In this document: positions 1 through 10,959 of the stretch, in pieces
Layout: each line of letters begins with the position of its first letter
Numbering within the stretch: position 1 is the first letter of the stretch
Assembly: GCA_009760855.2 (NCBI GenBank)
Contig: WPIO01000043.1
Location: forward strand, 2,563,501 to 2,627,500
Reading direction: 5' to 3'
Length of the DNA stretch: 64,000 bases
From: Cristatella mucedo
Taxonomy: Eukaryota; Bryozoa; Phylactolaemata; Cristatellidae
Notes under the pieces: model-generated
What the model was told of the DNA's origin: nothing
Database searches by the model: none
What the model saw: only the letters and a program-made list of their open reading frames with translations
Made by a program: the position numbers and the translations under genes

Positions 1-1334
1 CTCTCGACAAAGTTCCTGCCGCAGCTCCTTCGTGCACCCATTCTGCAATAGTAGTGCGCCTCTCTCTACCCACCACAGGTCATGCCGCGTTCTCGTAAAG
101 AGCTCTCTAGGGGGGAAGGAAACACTTCTTGCTCACTCAGTACGGACGCAGTTGGCATCGCGGTAGCGAGATCTTTCTGGATCCAAATGCTGCCGATCAA
201 ATGAGTGGGCTGCCACACTGACACGCAATCGGCCGGGGGAAGCGAAACCGAGAGTCAAGTTATTTCTTCTTCGATGCTTGCGCTCTGCTAGCAAATCAAC
301 CTAACCTACTCGGCATACGGAGTATAAAAGACCTTGAGCGTCGAGATATCCCAGGTCTCTGCCCCGTCTGCGCACTCTCCAGCCAACCTTGGACTCATTA
401 GCATAGGCTTGGTATCGCAGAACTCCTGTAGCGTGCTTGGCTACGATCCTACGCCAAAACCCTGCACTGATTGGCTGCTTGTGGCAGTGACGGAGGGTAA
501 GTGCTGGGAAGAACATGGTTAGTGTTTACAAATTGTCTGACTCGATGCTCTCTCAATCTGAGAGTGAAGTTAGAGCTTACTTCCGCTATTCTTTCGCCGA
601 TCGGCCGTCGACTTGTCCAACTCCAATCCGCTGCTCGGATAAGTGTGACTTCTAGCCCAATTTCTGATCGGTCAGCCTTCACTCTGATTCTGAGGCAGGC
701 AACAAAAAAGTGGCATGACTTTATTTTGATCCCTTAGCTCAGAGGTCGGCAAACTTTTCGGACTACTAGGCCATTTCAGGAGGACAAGATGGCACACTTG
801 GCCAGAAGAAACCAAGCTCACTCCGCTGGGCCAGGAGTGGGCGTAGTCGCTAGACCGATTTTATGCTGCAAAACGCGAGAAGCAAAATTAAGCACAATAA
901 CAGTGAGCTCTCAACTCAACGCAAAAAGCGGCCGAGAGGCGGATCGTGCTTCAAAAACTCGTTAGTTGGAATACTGGTAAGTCAAAGTACAGAGAAGTGG
1001 AAGAAAACCGCGACAACTCAATTAGGCTACGGATTCATCAATAAGTAACTAGGGGACCGCTACGCCGGACTGGAGCACTAGCTAGGCCAGATCGTGCCTA
1101 AAGGCCGGAGTTTTCCGACCTCTGCCGTAGCTGAACACTCCGTGGTAACCAATGTGGCAGCAATGGTGTTGGCCTGAAGATTCTGCTATTTCTATCACGA
1201 GGCAGGGGTCGGTGGCAGTAGCAACAGATGGCGCGACCAGCTTTCGTCTGTTCGGGTGCCTGGGATAAAGACTGTAATATTTTATCTGGCGTTACTGCAC
1301 GCCGAGGCACGTCGCATCCTGCTCGACGCATATT
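1..1334. other. unannotated non-coding stretch
   Basis: Mixed-composition DNA. The open frames here are all under 115 codons, overlap on both strands and show no recognisable domain. I see no RNA gene or repeat shared with the rest of the window until about position 1335. Confidence 0.4.
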
Positions 1335-1715
1335 AATCTTTGACGAATACTGCTCAGCGATTTCCCTCAGTAATCCTCGAATATATCTCTCCGTAGCTCC
1401 TGAAAGCCACATTGAAGGAGGATTTTCTATATAGCACACTAAAAGCTTAAGCGGCTTTCGGTGAATGTAAGCAGGCCAACAGACTTCATCTCAAGCAACA
1501 AAGAGAATATGATAAGTATAAGTGAGTCAGGTCGGGACTCCAGGAAGTGGGTTGCAAGGAAGTAGCAAAGTGCGAGAGTTGGAAGGGTTTATGTGCTATG
1601 GACATCAGCAGGAGAGAAGAAAGATATCGTTGTCTGAGAACTGTTGAAGCGAGTTCCGTGGTCTGGGATCAGCCGAGAGAAAGCGTGTGTCGCCAACAGA
1701 CTTTAGACGAAGGAG
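1335..1715 (-). mobile_element. LINE B 3' fragment, left half (split by LINE A)
   Basis: Read on the minus strand this matches the 3' part of the better LINE B copies at 34.2-35.0 kb and 48.0-49.2 kb. It includes the stretch encoding the VGDRSF..WNSLP-like C-terminal region (about 1640-1715) and the 3' UTR with the TTGGCTACCGAATGCG-like segment (about 1455-1500). The homology stops at about 1715, where LINE A begins, and resumes at 3183, so LINE A inserted into an older LINE B. Confidence 0.6.
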
Positions 1716-3182
1716 TGGAGCTAATCACTCCACAGAGTCAGCATTGCTTCGGGTATACAACGACCTACTTAGGAATGCAGACATGGGTAGAGTGTCTCTT
1801 CTTGTTTTGCTCGATCTTTCGGCAGCTTTTGATACCATCGATCACAAAGTACTTCTACAGCGCCTCTCATCTCGCCTGGGCATCACTGGCACTGCTCTGC
1901 AGTGGTTCAGGTCCTATCTCAGTGGGAGACTCCAGAGTGTTGACGGGAATGGACAAAGATCATCTGAAGTACCTCTAAAATATGGAGTACCTCAGGGCTC
2001 TGTGCTAGGTCCGGTCCTTTTCACCGTTTATACTCTCCCTCTCGCTGATGTGATTGCCAAGCACAATCTAGGCTTTCACTTCTATGCGGATGACACTCAG
2101 TTGTACCTTTGCTTTGATCCCTCCCAGCCTTCGAGCACCTCAAATTCTCTCAACTCACTTGCTGCATGCATTGATGACATCCGATCATGGATGGCAGCAA
2201 ATTTTCTAAAACTAAACGATGATAAAACTAACTTACTAGTTATGGGCAAACCTAGTGTTATTCAGAAATTGGAAAGGCTGACTTTCAAAATTGGCTCTGC
2301 CAGCATATCTCCAGTTGCATCAGCTCGAAATCTAGGTGTCATATTCCAAAGCGACCTCTCGTTAGACGACCACATCAGCTCCACAGTCAAATCAGCCTAT
2401 TTTCAGCTTCATAACATTGCTAAAATTAGGGCTTGTTTAGATAAGGATACCACGTCCAAGTTGGTCCATGCATTCGTGACATCTCGTCTCGACTTCTGCA
2501 ACTCACTGCTTACTGGCCTACCAGCATGTGCGATCAGGCGATTGCAGCTGGTTCAAAACTCTGCAGCTAGGCTTGTCTGTCGTGAGCGTCGCAGTTGCCA
2601 CATTACTCCACTTCTCGCCGACCTGCACTGGTTACCAGTCAAGCAACGGATTGACTTCAAGGTTTTGTCGCTCACTTTTAGGTCTCTTCATTCTATGGCT
2701 CCAGCCTATCTTTCAGATATACTACCCCATTAGGCAAAGCATCGTACCACTCGCTTTTTGGAATCCAACAGTCTAGAAATACCTCGTACAAACCTTAAAT
2801 CCTTTGGAGACCGTGCATTTAGCTCGTATGCTCCCACAGCCTGGAACTCCCTTCCGACCTGCATCAGAACATCCCCTGACCTGACCACATTTAAAAGAAA
2901 CTTAAAAACATACCTATTTAGGACAGCATTTAGTGGGTCCTTGTGATTCGTCCTCGATGTGCTTATGCGTGCTGACACTGTTCATGCTGCCACTAACCAC
3001 ATTTGCATGCTGACCCAGTGCATGTAACCCCTAACCATGTTATTCATTTTGTTTGTTTTTCAAGCATGATTTTACTTACTATTCTATTGCGTATCACTTT
3101 GCAGCAAATGTAAAGCGCCTAGAAAGAGATTAAGTTCTCTGAGGGCGCTTTATCAAGTGCAATATTATTATTATTATTATTA
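1716..3182 (+). mobile_element. LINE A, 5'-truncated copy
   Basis: A 5'-truncated L2/CR1-like non-LTR retrotransposon. It begins inside the reverse transcriptase domain at the NHSTES motif and runs through the RT C-terminal half, the 3' UTR, the terminal stem-loop (AAAGCGCC...GGGCGCTTT-type, about 3112-3150) and an (ATT)n tail. It is highly similar to the longest copy at 20.05-23.44 kb. It interrupts a minus-strand LINE B whose two halves lie at 1335-1715 and 3183-3290. I could not define a convincing target-site duplication. Confidence 0.85.
1717..2946 (+). pseudogene. LINE A reverse transcriptase, C-terminal part, one internal stop
   Basis: Encodes the catalytic part of a non-LTR retrotransposon reverse transcriptase, which would copy the element RNA at the nicked target. 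Visible motifs are LDLSAAFDTIDHK (motif A, catalytic Asp), [10 protein letters not shown] (motif B) and FYADDTQLY (motif C, catalytic Asp pair), followed by the L2/CR1-type C-terminal region with SRLDFCNSLL and LADLHWLPVKQRI. The frame is open from upstream to 2733, where a TAG replaces the Gln codon of the PHQAKHR motif found in the 22.9-kb copy. It then continues in the same frame to 2946. The endonuclease and N-terminal RT are missing because of 5' truncation, so this copy cannot move by itself. Confidence 0.85.
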
Positions 3183-3290
3183 ACCTGCTAGTTTATTCTC
3201 CACAAAGGAAGTCCTGAGGGTACGATAAGGCTAGAACAGATGCAGCCGTTCACGTAGGCGTAAACAAGCCAAGCCACGACTGGCCAAATT
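3183..3290 (-). mobile_element. LINE B fragment, right half
   Basis: Continuation of the minus-strand LINE B interrupted at 1715. The order matches LINE B at 34.56-34.64 kb in reverse complement: the Asn-Lys-Leu-Ala region, then the segment for the LAPSYLAELL-like motif (LINE B consensus), ending in the coding stretch for the HKARHGLAP-like motif. Confidence 0.5.
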
Positions 3291-3479
3291 AGTGGAGGTA
3301 AAGATATTGCTTTCATATTCCTCCAGCGAGAACAATATATTCGTTGAGGACTAGTAAACTGTAGCGTGCTGACAATTCAGCAAGCTGTGCTAGTTATCCG
3401 TACCTCTATTTTGCTTCTCCCTCTGCCTCTCACTAGAATAAAAATAGTACTTTTGTTATAGTTTCATCAAAGAACTCTC

Positions 3480-3635
3480 TTTCTAGCCACTACATCTGCT
3501 GCAAAGGAAGCATGATCGAATGGTAAGCGGTAGCATGCTCAATGAACAGCACGCGTAGAGCGGTTAGAGGCGAACATACACACGGTATGCATGCAAATAT
3601 GGTTAGTGGCAGCATGCACAGTGTTGTAACGCCGA
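3480..3635 (-). mobile_element. LINE A 3' UTR fragment
   Basis: Minus-strand match to the LINE A 3' UTR, including the CTGCTGCAAAGG-like segment and the TGGTTAGTGGCAGCATGCAC block also seen at 14.55 kb. It is degraded and stops abruptly at about 3635. Confidence 0.5.
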
Positions 3636-3920
3636 AGGCTCGGCGGGGTGGGCTTAAGACGTCGCATACCGTGCGGCGTAACCTAGCGCCCAATGCCGTT
3701 CGGTGCGCGTCTACGCGCAATAAGCAGACCGCCACGAAACGAGCGTTTCTGGCGCTGACCTACTTATCGTTACTAAAGGGGTTCGTGGGTCCGCGGCGTG
3801 AATTGGAAAGCGAGACACGCAAATTGGGGGTTTTACTGAGTTTTATTCGCAAGCGCACAAAGTCGCTGCACGTCGAGCTCAGTTTTATCTCCACACTCCT
3901 CAGACGCTCTCAACAGCACA
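3636..3920. other. unannotated stretch before the 163-bp repeat
   Basis: GC-rich sequence with a moderate open frame running into the tandem repeat. No domain or homology to other parts of the window was recognised. Confidence 0.3.
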
Positions 3921-4342
3921 AGCACTCTTGCGGAGGGAATACGTCCCCCGCACTTAGGCTACCTAAGTCTATATTGGGGAACGACCCGAATGAGACAAGG
4001 AGCCGAACCGGAGCTTGGACCCTGACTTGAGAACTAGGGCTCCGCTTCCCCCTTACGGCAGGAATACATCATGCACTACACCAAGCACTCTTGCAGAGGA
4101 AACACGTCTCCACACTTAAACTACTTACGTCTCCAGTGTGGAATGACCCAAATAGAAGGAGCCCGAACCGGAGCCTAAACCCTGACCGAAGAACTAGGGT
4201 TCCGCTTCCACCTTAACGGCAGGAATACCCCACGCATGCCACATCAAACACTCTTGCGGAGGAAATACGTCTCCACACTTAGGCTCCCTGCGTCTCTGGG
4301 GGGAGCGGCCCAAATAGACAAAGGAGCCCAAACCAACGGAAT
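3921..4342. repeat. tandem repeat, 163-bp unit, about 2.6 copies
   Basis: Three consecutive blocks start with CACTCTTGCGGAGG-like sequence at about 3922, 4085 and 4248, a constant spacing of 163 bp. Each carries the same order of landmarks: a CTCCACACTTAGGCT-like stretch, a GGAGCC.GAACCGGAGC segment, AACTAGGGTTCCGCTTCC and ACGGCAGGAATAC. The third copy is partial. The units differ by scattered substitutions, so the duplication is not very recent. No coding frame is conserved through all units. Confidence 0.8.
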
Positions 4343-5019
4343 ATCTCACACCATACCAACTACGTTTAGCTCGCACCGGCAAATCCCAATGCCGAAAACA
4401 CGCGCGAGCGCCACACACGCAACAATAAACGCTAGCTCGGGCGCGATACGACCTTATTCGGTGGAGTCTACCGAATCCTCCTAGCACTGTCTCGTCCTTT
4501 CCCGTCAATCGCCGGCGAACAGCCCGCTCTCCTGCCTCGCTTTCAGAGAAACGAGTCCGACGGCGTCGAAGCGCGGAGCCGAACAAAAAACACCACGAGT
4601 GAGCGTCACTAGACTCTAAAGTACTTAGCTGAGACAATGGGGCAAGAGCTTAGGGGTATTGGGCCCGACACCGTGGCCAATTACGGTAAGGAATTAATAC
4701 CGTCACTAGGCCACTGGAAGGGCACCTCTGTCCAGCTTGAATGCCGAATGGGTTCCAGACGATTCTTTTTGGACGGAGTTATGGCCGAGGTTGAGAGGCC
4801 AGCCAACATCAATCAGCAGCTCCGCGGGTATCAGACCAATTCTAAAGGCCGAATCGCCACCGCTGGTCTTCGAGCTTCTTGGCTTGCTCTTAAGATCTTG
4901 CTCTCTAACCGCACTGGTGCTCCTCTCTGACTCACTGCTCCTGGACAAAGGAATTCTTGCTCGCCGCCGAACAGCTCTTGTTCGCGCTAAAATTAAGCTG
5001 AGGCCAGCAAGGCGCTACA
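4343..5019. other. unannotated stretch
   Basis: No recognisable repeat or gene. Open frames on both strands (up to 147 codons) overlap one another and the 163-bp repeat and have no domain, so I do not call them. Confidence 0.35.
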
Positions 5020-5455
5020 GTATCATTACTCATACCCGCACTAAAGACGAATCACATGGACTCACTCAATGCTGTGGTAAATAAATGCATTTTTAGTTGC
5101 TTTTTAAATGCAGACAGGAGAAATCGTGAAGCAAGTCGGGATTGGATTTGCCGCTTTAGGAGCGTACCAATTAAAGGCACGGTACCCAAAAGGATTTTAC
5201 ATTCGTACGAGGTATAAGTAAACAGTTAGATTCCGAAAAGCGAGTGCCACGATGCTTAGCCTGGTGGGTAAGTGGATCTGATAGGTAGGCTGGAAGGGAC
5301 CTGAAAGTGAGTGAGAAAACCTTGAAATCTATGCATAGTTTGACTGGAAGTCTGTGCAGGCCGGCGAGTAGTGGCATGATATGGCCACTGCGACGCTCAC
5401 GACAGACAAGCCTAGTTTCAGAGCTATGAACGAGCTGTAAGCGCCTGAGAGTGCA
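5020..5455 (-). mobile_element. LINE A fragment, minus strand
   Basis: Minus-strand LINE A RT C-terminal region, from the end of the coding frame (near 5040) back to the segment encoding RRLQLVQNSAARL (near 5400-5450). The frame is broken by several indels. Homology ends exactly where a long (TC)n array begins. Confidence 0.7.
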
Positions 5456-5805
<350 letters not shown>

Positions 5806-6146
5806 ACTCCATCCCGACCTGCATCAGAACAGCCCCTGACCTGACCACATTTAAAAGGAGCTTAAAAATACCTGTTTAGGACAGCAATTAGTAGGTCCCT
5901 GTGATTCGTCCTTCATTTGCTTATGCGTGCTGACACTGTGCATGCTGCCACTAACCACATTTGCATGCTGACCCTGTACATGTCACCCCTAACCATATTA
6001 TTCATTTTGTTTGTTTTTCAAGTATGATTTTACTTACCATTCAATTGCATTTCCCTTTGCAGCAAATGTGAAGCACCTAGAAAGAGATTAAGTTCTCCGA
6101 GGGCTCTTTATAAAGTGCATTATTATTATTATTATATTATATATAT
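5806..6146 (+). mobile_element. LINE A 3' end fragment
   Basis: Starts abruptly after the TA repeat in the codons for [12 protein letters not shown] and runs through the 3' UTR, the stem-loop AAGCACCTAGAAAGAGATTA...GGGCTCTTTA-type and the (ATT)n tail. It then grades into TA/TG repeats (about 6135-6182). Confidence 0.8.
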
Positions 6147-6182
6147 ATATATGTGTATATATATATGTGTGTGTATATATAG

Positions 6183-6640
6183 TAAAATGACCCACTTCGG
6201 TCATGGTTAGTGTTGAAAAAAAAAGAATGAGAGCTGATTCGGTAATTTGAATATTTAGTTACTACACGCACTAGTATAGCTTAAATTTAAACTTACAATT
6301 CTAGAGCTTCACTCGATGGCGAACTAAAACGGGTTATTCAAACGTTTGCCGTCTCATTCCGGCTGCTTCGCTGTCGCCTGAAGTGTACAGTAATGCTTCC
6401 GGCGCATCAGCTTGAACCAGCTGAGTTCCCAAATAGGGCAAACGGATGAGATTCCTGAGTTCACCTTCACATGCCTTGAATAATCCCCAGCCTCCGGCCT
6501 TTGCTGTCGTTGTTTACGTTGTCTGCGATTGGTTTCGGGTAGATAACGTGCGGGCATCATGAGCAGGCAACCGGATCCCGGCGATAGGCGGAGCTAGTGT
6601 AGGACGTCCGGTGAATTACGACTGCACCTTAGCTGACCCT
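6183..6640. other. unannotated stretch upstream of ankyrin copy 1
   Basis: No repeat or gene recognised. From about 6600 the sequence resembles the region upstream of ankyrin copy 2, so the proximal promoter probably begins here. Confidence 0.4.
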
Positions 6641-6646
6641 GATCGT

Positions 6647-6717
6647 CCAATAAGCGATTTCGGCGCTAACGACTGGGACGTACTCACCGCGCCCCGCCTT
6701 CTCGCCTGGGCTATAAA
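6647..6717 (+). promoter_or_regulatory. CCAAT and TATA boxes of ankyrin copy 1
   Basis: CCAAT at 6647-6651 and TATAAA at 6712-6717, the latter inside the palindromic context GGGCTATAAAGCCC. The TATA box is 38 bases before the ATG at 6750, implying a very short 5' UTR. Copies 2 and 3 have related elements at comparable positions (12753 and 51558), which supports function. The transcription start itself is inferred. Confidence 0.55.
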
Positions 6718-6749
6718 GCCCAACGGTGGCGATGCAGTTGCCGTGAGAA

Positions 6750-8833
6750 ATGCGCGCACCGAATTCGGTCAGTACGAGCAGTGGCGCACTTGCGATATTG
6801 AGATGCATCAAAAGCGGCGACGAGGCGTCGGCGCACGCGCTGCTGAAGCAGCTGCCGCCGAGTGAGAGGCGGTTCCTGAGCGCCGAGGACGCGGACGGCA
6901 ACGGCAGCGCTCTGTTCTGGGCGAGCTGCAAGGGCTACGCCCGCGTGGTGGCGCTGCTGATCTCCTGCGGCGTGCCGGTGGACGTGCGGACTTGCTGGGG
7001 CGCCACGCCGCTGCACGGCGCAGCAGACAGCAACCGACCCGACGTGGTCGAGTGAGTGAGCCATCCCGGCCAAAGAGCGCTTGCTCGAGCTCAGCCGCGC
7101 CGCTCTGCAGCTTCCGCTGCTCGAGAGCGGCGCGGCTGGCGCCCTCGCTACGTCGCGTCTCTCTCGCTCGCTCCTCTCCGCAGCGTACGGTTCGACCACC
7201 CACGGTTCGCAGATGGCGGCCGGCTCAGCTCCGGCTGCCGGTCCCTGGGCGGATCGTCGCCTGTGCTTCTTGTGCAACGTCGTCACTGCCTCATTCGCAG
7301 GTTGTTGCTGAAGCACGGCGCGTCGGCGAGCGCGCGCACTGGCGACGGCGACACGCCAGCGCACCTGGGCGCCTACCGCGGCCACGACGAGGTGCTGAGG
7401 CGTCTCGTCCTTCACGGCGGCGCCAGCCTGAGCCTCGCCAACGGCTCGGGCCGCTCCGCGGCGCAGGAAGCGTTCAGCGGCCGGCGTCTTCGGCAGCACG
7501 CGTCCGAGCTTTGTGCGAGAGACGAACGTAAGCTCACGCTCGCGCGCGCGCGCGGCGAGGGTCGTGACGCTGAGTGCGCCGCCGCCGTCGCGTTTCGCCC
7601 CCCCCCCCCCGACGCTTGGAACGCCGACGATGCTCGGAAGCGAGCGCAGATCGAAGTCGCTTCTCCTTCGCTCGCGCTCGGCCGAGTGCCGGCCGAGCGG
7701 CCAGCACTCGGCCGGTGCAGCTACAGCGAATCGCAGCGGCAGCTGGCACCGCGGCTCGCTGTAGCTGCACCGGCCGAGCGGCCAGCACTCGGCCGGTGCA
7801 GCTACAGCGAGCCGCAGCTGGCACCGCCGCTCGCTGTAGCCACACCGGCCGAGCGGCCAGCACTCGGCCGGTGCAGCTACAGCGAGCCGCGGCGGCAGCT
7901 GGCACCGCGGCTCGCTGTAACCGCCGCCGCCGCTGTAACCACCACTTTCGTCCTTCGGACGCGCATGCATAGGACGTCGGAGCCTGGCGCTCGAGCACGA
8001 GCTGAGCACGCTTCCTTTTGTGAGCCCGGTCGAACAAGCTTCAATATGGTTCGCTGTCTTGCCCACCTGCCCCAGGCTCTCCGTGGCGGCTTCGGTGCGC
8101 TCGCACGCAGCCGAAGAGCTTCTTGGCGAATCCGCCGCAAGCAGACGACGCAAGCTCGCGCGGTGTCCGTACGATTTCGCGATGCTGTCAATTTTAAGGT
8201 AGACCGAAAGTAGGGGCGGTGGGGACAGCCAGGTTACTTGGCTACTTGGTAGCGGCACGCACCAGCACCCACGACCGGCGTTTCGTCACCTTGCGTTACG
8301 GCCACTCTCCAGGCGTGCCGTCCACCTTGGCCGAACCTCTGGGCAACGTGCTCGATCTTCCTCCGCGTCCTGACGAACTCGCGACCCGGCGCCGCCGCCG
8401 CTACTGACGTCCCTCTTTTTCAACCTAGACAAAGTGCCTAAAAGAGATTCATTCTCTTAGGGCGCAATGAGAATTTATAATTTCACGTATTGCCATGCTT
8501 GAATCACTTTTCTTTACCGCAGGTCGCCATGAGCAGGAATCACCGCGAGATGTGGACCAACCTTGCGACCCGGAGTTGAGCAGTCGTACTTCCGCTGTGC
8601 GGCAGCAGCAGCAGACGCAGCCCGCGCATCGATCGTCTAGGAGCCGGTTCACTCACGTTAGCAACTGCGAACTGGGCGCCATCACATCCTCGGCCTCCGA
8701 GGCACGTGAGGTGTCATCAAATAGATTAGGACTATATCCGATAGCCGACGGCAGACTGGGCATTGCGTCACCGGCTGCTGACGCTCACAGTCGCGGCGAG
8801 AGCTGGTTCGGCAACGGCCTGACGAGTCGCTGA
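6750..8833 (+). CDS. ankyrin-repeat protein, copy 1 (3 exons, intact)
   Basis: Exons 6750-7051, 7301-7527 and 8523-8833 (302+227+311 = 840 bases) encode 279 residues. Introns start GTGAGT and GTAAGC, end CGCAG and CGCAG, and have phases 2 and 1. Splicing restores the ankyrin register across the first junction: TPLHGAADSN..DVVE joins LLLKHGA, and TPAHLGAYRGH follows. About three to four ankyrin repeats cover residues 15-170. The C-terminal exon is polar, has a short Gln run and ends in GLTSR. Ankyrin repeats bind proteins; no catalytic domain, signal peptide or membrane segment is visible, so a role as a cytosolic or nuclear adaptor is only inferred. The start codon follows a TATA box by 38 bases. 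Copy 3 (51.6 kb) has the same exon plan. Exon joining is my reading and is untested by RNA. Confidence 0.75.
7691..7930. repeat. array of hairpins inside intron 2 of ankyrin copy 1
   Basis: Three tandem units start GGCCGAGCGGCCAGCACTCG at about 7691, 7772 and 7847 (periods 81 and 75). Each contains an inverted repeat: left arm GGCCGGTGCAGCTACAGCGA (7710-7729 in unit 1), a 20-30 base spacer, and right arm TCGCTGTAGCTGCACCGGCC. Unit 3 has a shortened right arm. The array is very GC-rich and would form stable stem-loops in RNA or cruciforms in DNA. It has no counterpart in copy 2 or copy 3. Confidence 0.9.
8425..8475 (+). mobile_element. remnant of LINE A/SINE 2-type 3' stem-loop in intron 2
   Basis: AAGTGCCTAAAAGAGATTCA followed by TTCTCTTAGGGCGCAATGAG resembles the 3' terminal hairpin of LINE A and SINE 2. 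It lies just before the acceptor of exon 3. A similar remnant occupies the same place in ankyrin copy 2 (13515-13560), so it predates the duplication. Confidence 0.5.
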
Positions 8834-9309
8834 TGGCGCGCCCGTACGTCCACGTCGAATGGATCGCGCGAGTGGCCTCGAGGTCGATCGGCCGTCTCAT
8901 CAAGCGTGATGACGTCGGCGGCCATCTTGAGCCAGAATGCATCCGTCCATTGCTGACGGCTTCTCACGCAGACAATGCGGGCCGGCGGCCGATTAGCTGG
9001 ATAGCCGTTTCCCATCGAAACCTGTTGCCCGAAGTAATCTTGAGCGCTCATGCCTCGAACCCTTCAGAGCGAGCATATTTTTGCAATCGTTCATATGCTT
9101 CATAAATGAACTGTAGTGTAAACCTGTTTGTTTGTTGTTTAAAGCAGTGTACGGACGTACCACCCGTACCTCGTTCGGTGTTCATGCAAAACTGCAAAGG
9201 CGGATGAAGTACTAGGCTCGAGTGTATGCTCTATAGAGCAGCTGTCAGGTCACAGCTTGGCCTGCCGCTAGTCGATAAATCGTGACTGGACCCGGCAGCC
9301 AGAAGCTGG
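8834..9309 (+). other. 3' flank of ankyrin copy 1
   Basis: Similar to 13914-14370 downstream of copy 2 (for example the TTTTTGCAATCGTTC block near 9080 and the CAAAGGCGG block near 9195). Probably 3' UTR and flanking DNA; a weak CATAAA hexamer near 9102 might serve as a polyadenylation signal. No other gene is seen. Confidence 0.4.
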
Positions 9310-9703
9310 AAAAAACAAACCGAAGCCCAGATGGATAAGCTGCCATTATTTAGGTCTCGGCAAAACAGCCGTGACAGCTATCATCCCAGCTTGCATGGAG
9401 TAATTAAGGTTCACCTGCTTCGGGACTAAAAACCGCGACCTTGGCCGTGCCGTGCCGGCTCCGGGCACCTAGGACAAGACCCAGAGACCAAGCAGCCTAC
9501 TGAGAGCTGTCTTGTCAGGCCCGGGCTTGTCTAGGCACCGACATTCAGTCGCAGCAACTTGACGCAGGCAAGCCAGCCTGAGGCTTACCTAGCCGTAGGG
9601 GCCGGCAGCAGAGAGAGGCTCGCCAATCGGGCTCCCAGCAGAGGAGGGGAATGCTGTATCGAAAGGAGACTCGTTCGCTCGCCTTAAGGGGTGCCAACAC
9701 GGC
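9310..9703 (+). repeat. 400-bp downstream block of the duplication, unit 1
   Basis: Direct match to 14915-15290. Shared runs include GCCTGCTTCGGGACT-like sequence, AAGCCAGCCTGAGGCTTAC and CAGCAGAGGAGGGGAATGCT. No long open frame is conserved between the two copies, so it is probably non-coding. Confidence 0.75.
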
Positions 9704-10039
9704 GAATGCTTTGGACTGACGCCGTCTTTCATTTTAGCTCTGCTTTAGGCTATTACCGAATCGGAGCACAACGCTGCATTTCACCTATCACCCAGCACTG
9801 AGACGGCCAAATAATGAAAGCGGTGTGGGCTAGAAAGAGAGAGGGGGAGAGAGAGAGAGTGTGTGTGGGGGGGGCAAGAGTCGCAGGGTCGAGATAGACA
9901 TCAATCGTTAGTCTTGCATGCAGGCAAGCAAGCCGCATAAGTCTTAAATAAAATGTCACCCTGAGTGTTACAACCGTTTTCTACTTAAGCTCAAGGATGT
10001 AGCAAGCTTACTAGCAACCATAAAAGTCACCGATAGACT
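9704..10039. other. unit-1-specific insertion, left part
   Basis: Not found in the other duplication unit. Contains a short GA/GT-rich patch (about 9835-9875). No gene recognised. Confidence 0.35.
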
Positions 10040-10890
10040 CTAGGTGTCATATTCCAAAGCAACCTCTCCTTAGACGACCGTATCAGCTCCACAGTCAAAT
10101 CCGCCTATTTTCAGCTTCATAACATTGCTAAAATTCGGGCTTGGTTAGATAAGGATACCACGTCTAAGTTGGTCCATGCATTCGTGACATCCCGTCTCGA
10201 CTTCTGCAACTCACTGCTTACTGGCCTACCAGCATGTACAATCAGGCGATTACAGCCGGTGCAAAACTCTGCAGCTAGGCTTGTCTGTCGTGAGCGTCGC
10301 AGTTGCCACATTTCTCCACTTCTCGCCGACCTGCACTGGCTCCCAGTCAAGCAACGGATTCACTTCAAGGTTTTGTCGCTCACATTTAGGTCCCTTCATT
10401 CTGTGGCTCCAGCCTATCTCTCAGATATACTCCCCATCAGGCCAAGCATCGTACCACCCGCTTTTTGGAATCCAACAGTCTACAAATACCTCGTACAAAC
10501 CTCAAATTTTTTGGAGACCGTGCATTTAGTTTGTATGCTCCTAAAGCCTGGAACTCCCTCCCGACCTGCGTCAGAATATCCGCTGACCTGACCACATTTA
10601 CAAAATAACTTAAAAACACACCTATTTAGGACAGCATTTAGTGGGTCCCTGTGATTCGTCCTTCATGTGCTTATGCGTGCTGACACTGTGCATGCTGCCA
10701 CTAACCACATTTGCATGCTGACCCTGTGCATGTCACCCCTAACCATGTTATTCATTTGCTTGTTTATCAAGCATGATATTACTCACCATTCAATTGCCTT
10801 TCCCTTTTCAGCAAATGCAAAGCGCCAAGAGAGAGATTGAGTTCTCTGAGGGCGTTTTATCAAGTGCATTACTATTATTATTATTACTGT
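10040..10890 (+). mobile_element. LINE A, 5'-truncated copy
   Basis: Begins in the codons for LGVIFQS and continues through AFVTSRLDFCNSLL and LADLHWLPVKQRI to the 3' UTR, stem-loop (about 10820-10862) and (ATT)n tail. The frame is open from 10169 to about 10437, then shifts, so the copy is dead. Duplication unit 2 has no LINE here, so this insertion is probably younger than the duplication. Confidence 0.8.
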
Positions 10891-10959
10891 TGCACTGCAA
10901 AACTCCAGCTTATGCTCTGTGCCTTAGAATATGTCCAGATACGTCCGAAAGGAATCAAG

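Noticed and set aside
4194-4637. 147-codon minus-strand frame
   Set aside because: Runs across the 163-bp tandem repeat unit into unique sequence and is not preserved in the other repeat units.
7680-7930. CRISPR array
   Set aside because: Repeats are contiguous palindromic units of 75-81 bp without unique spacers, in a eukaryotic intron.
7056-8213. 385-codon plus-strand frame and 515-codon minus-strand frame across ankyrin copy 1
   Set aside because: They run through introns and antisense to the exons. The spliced three-exon reading restores ankyrin repeats across the junctions, which neither frame does.
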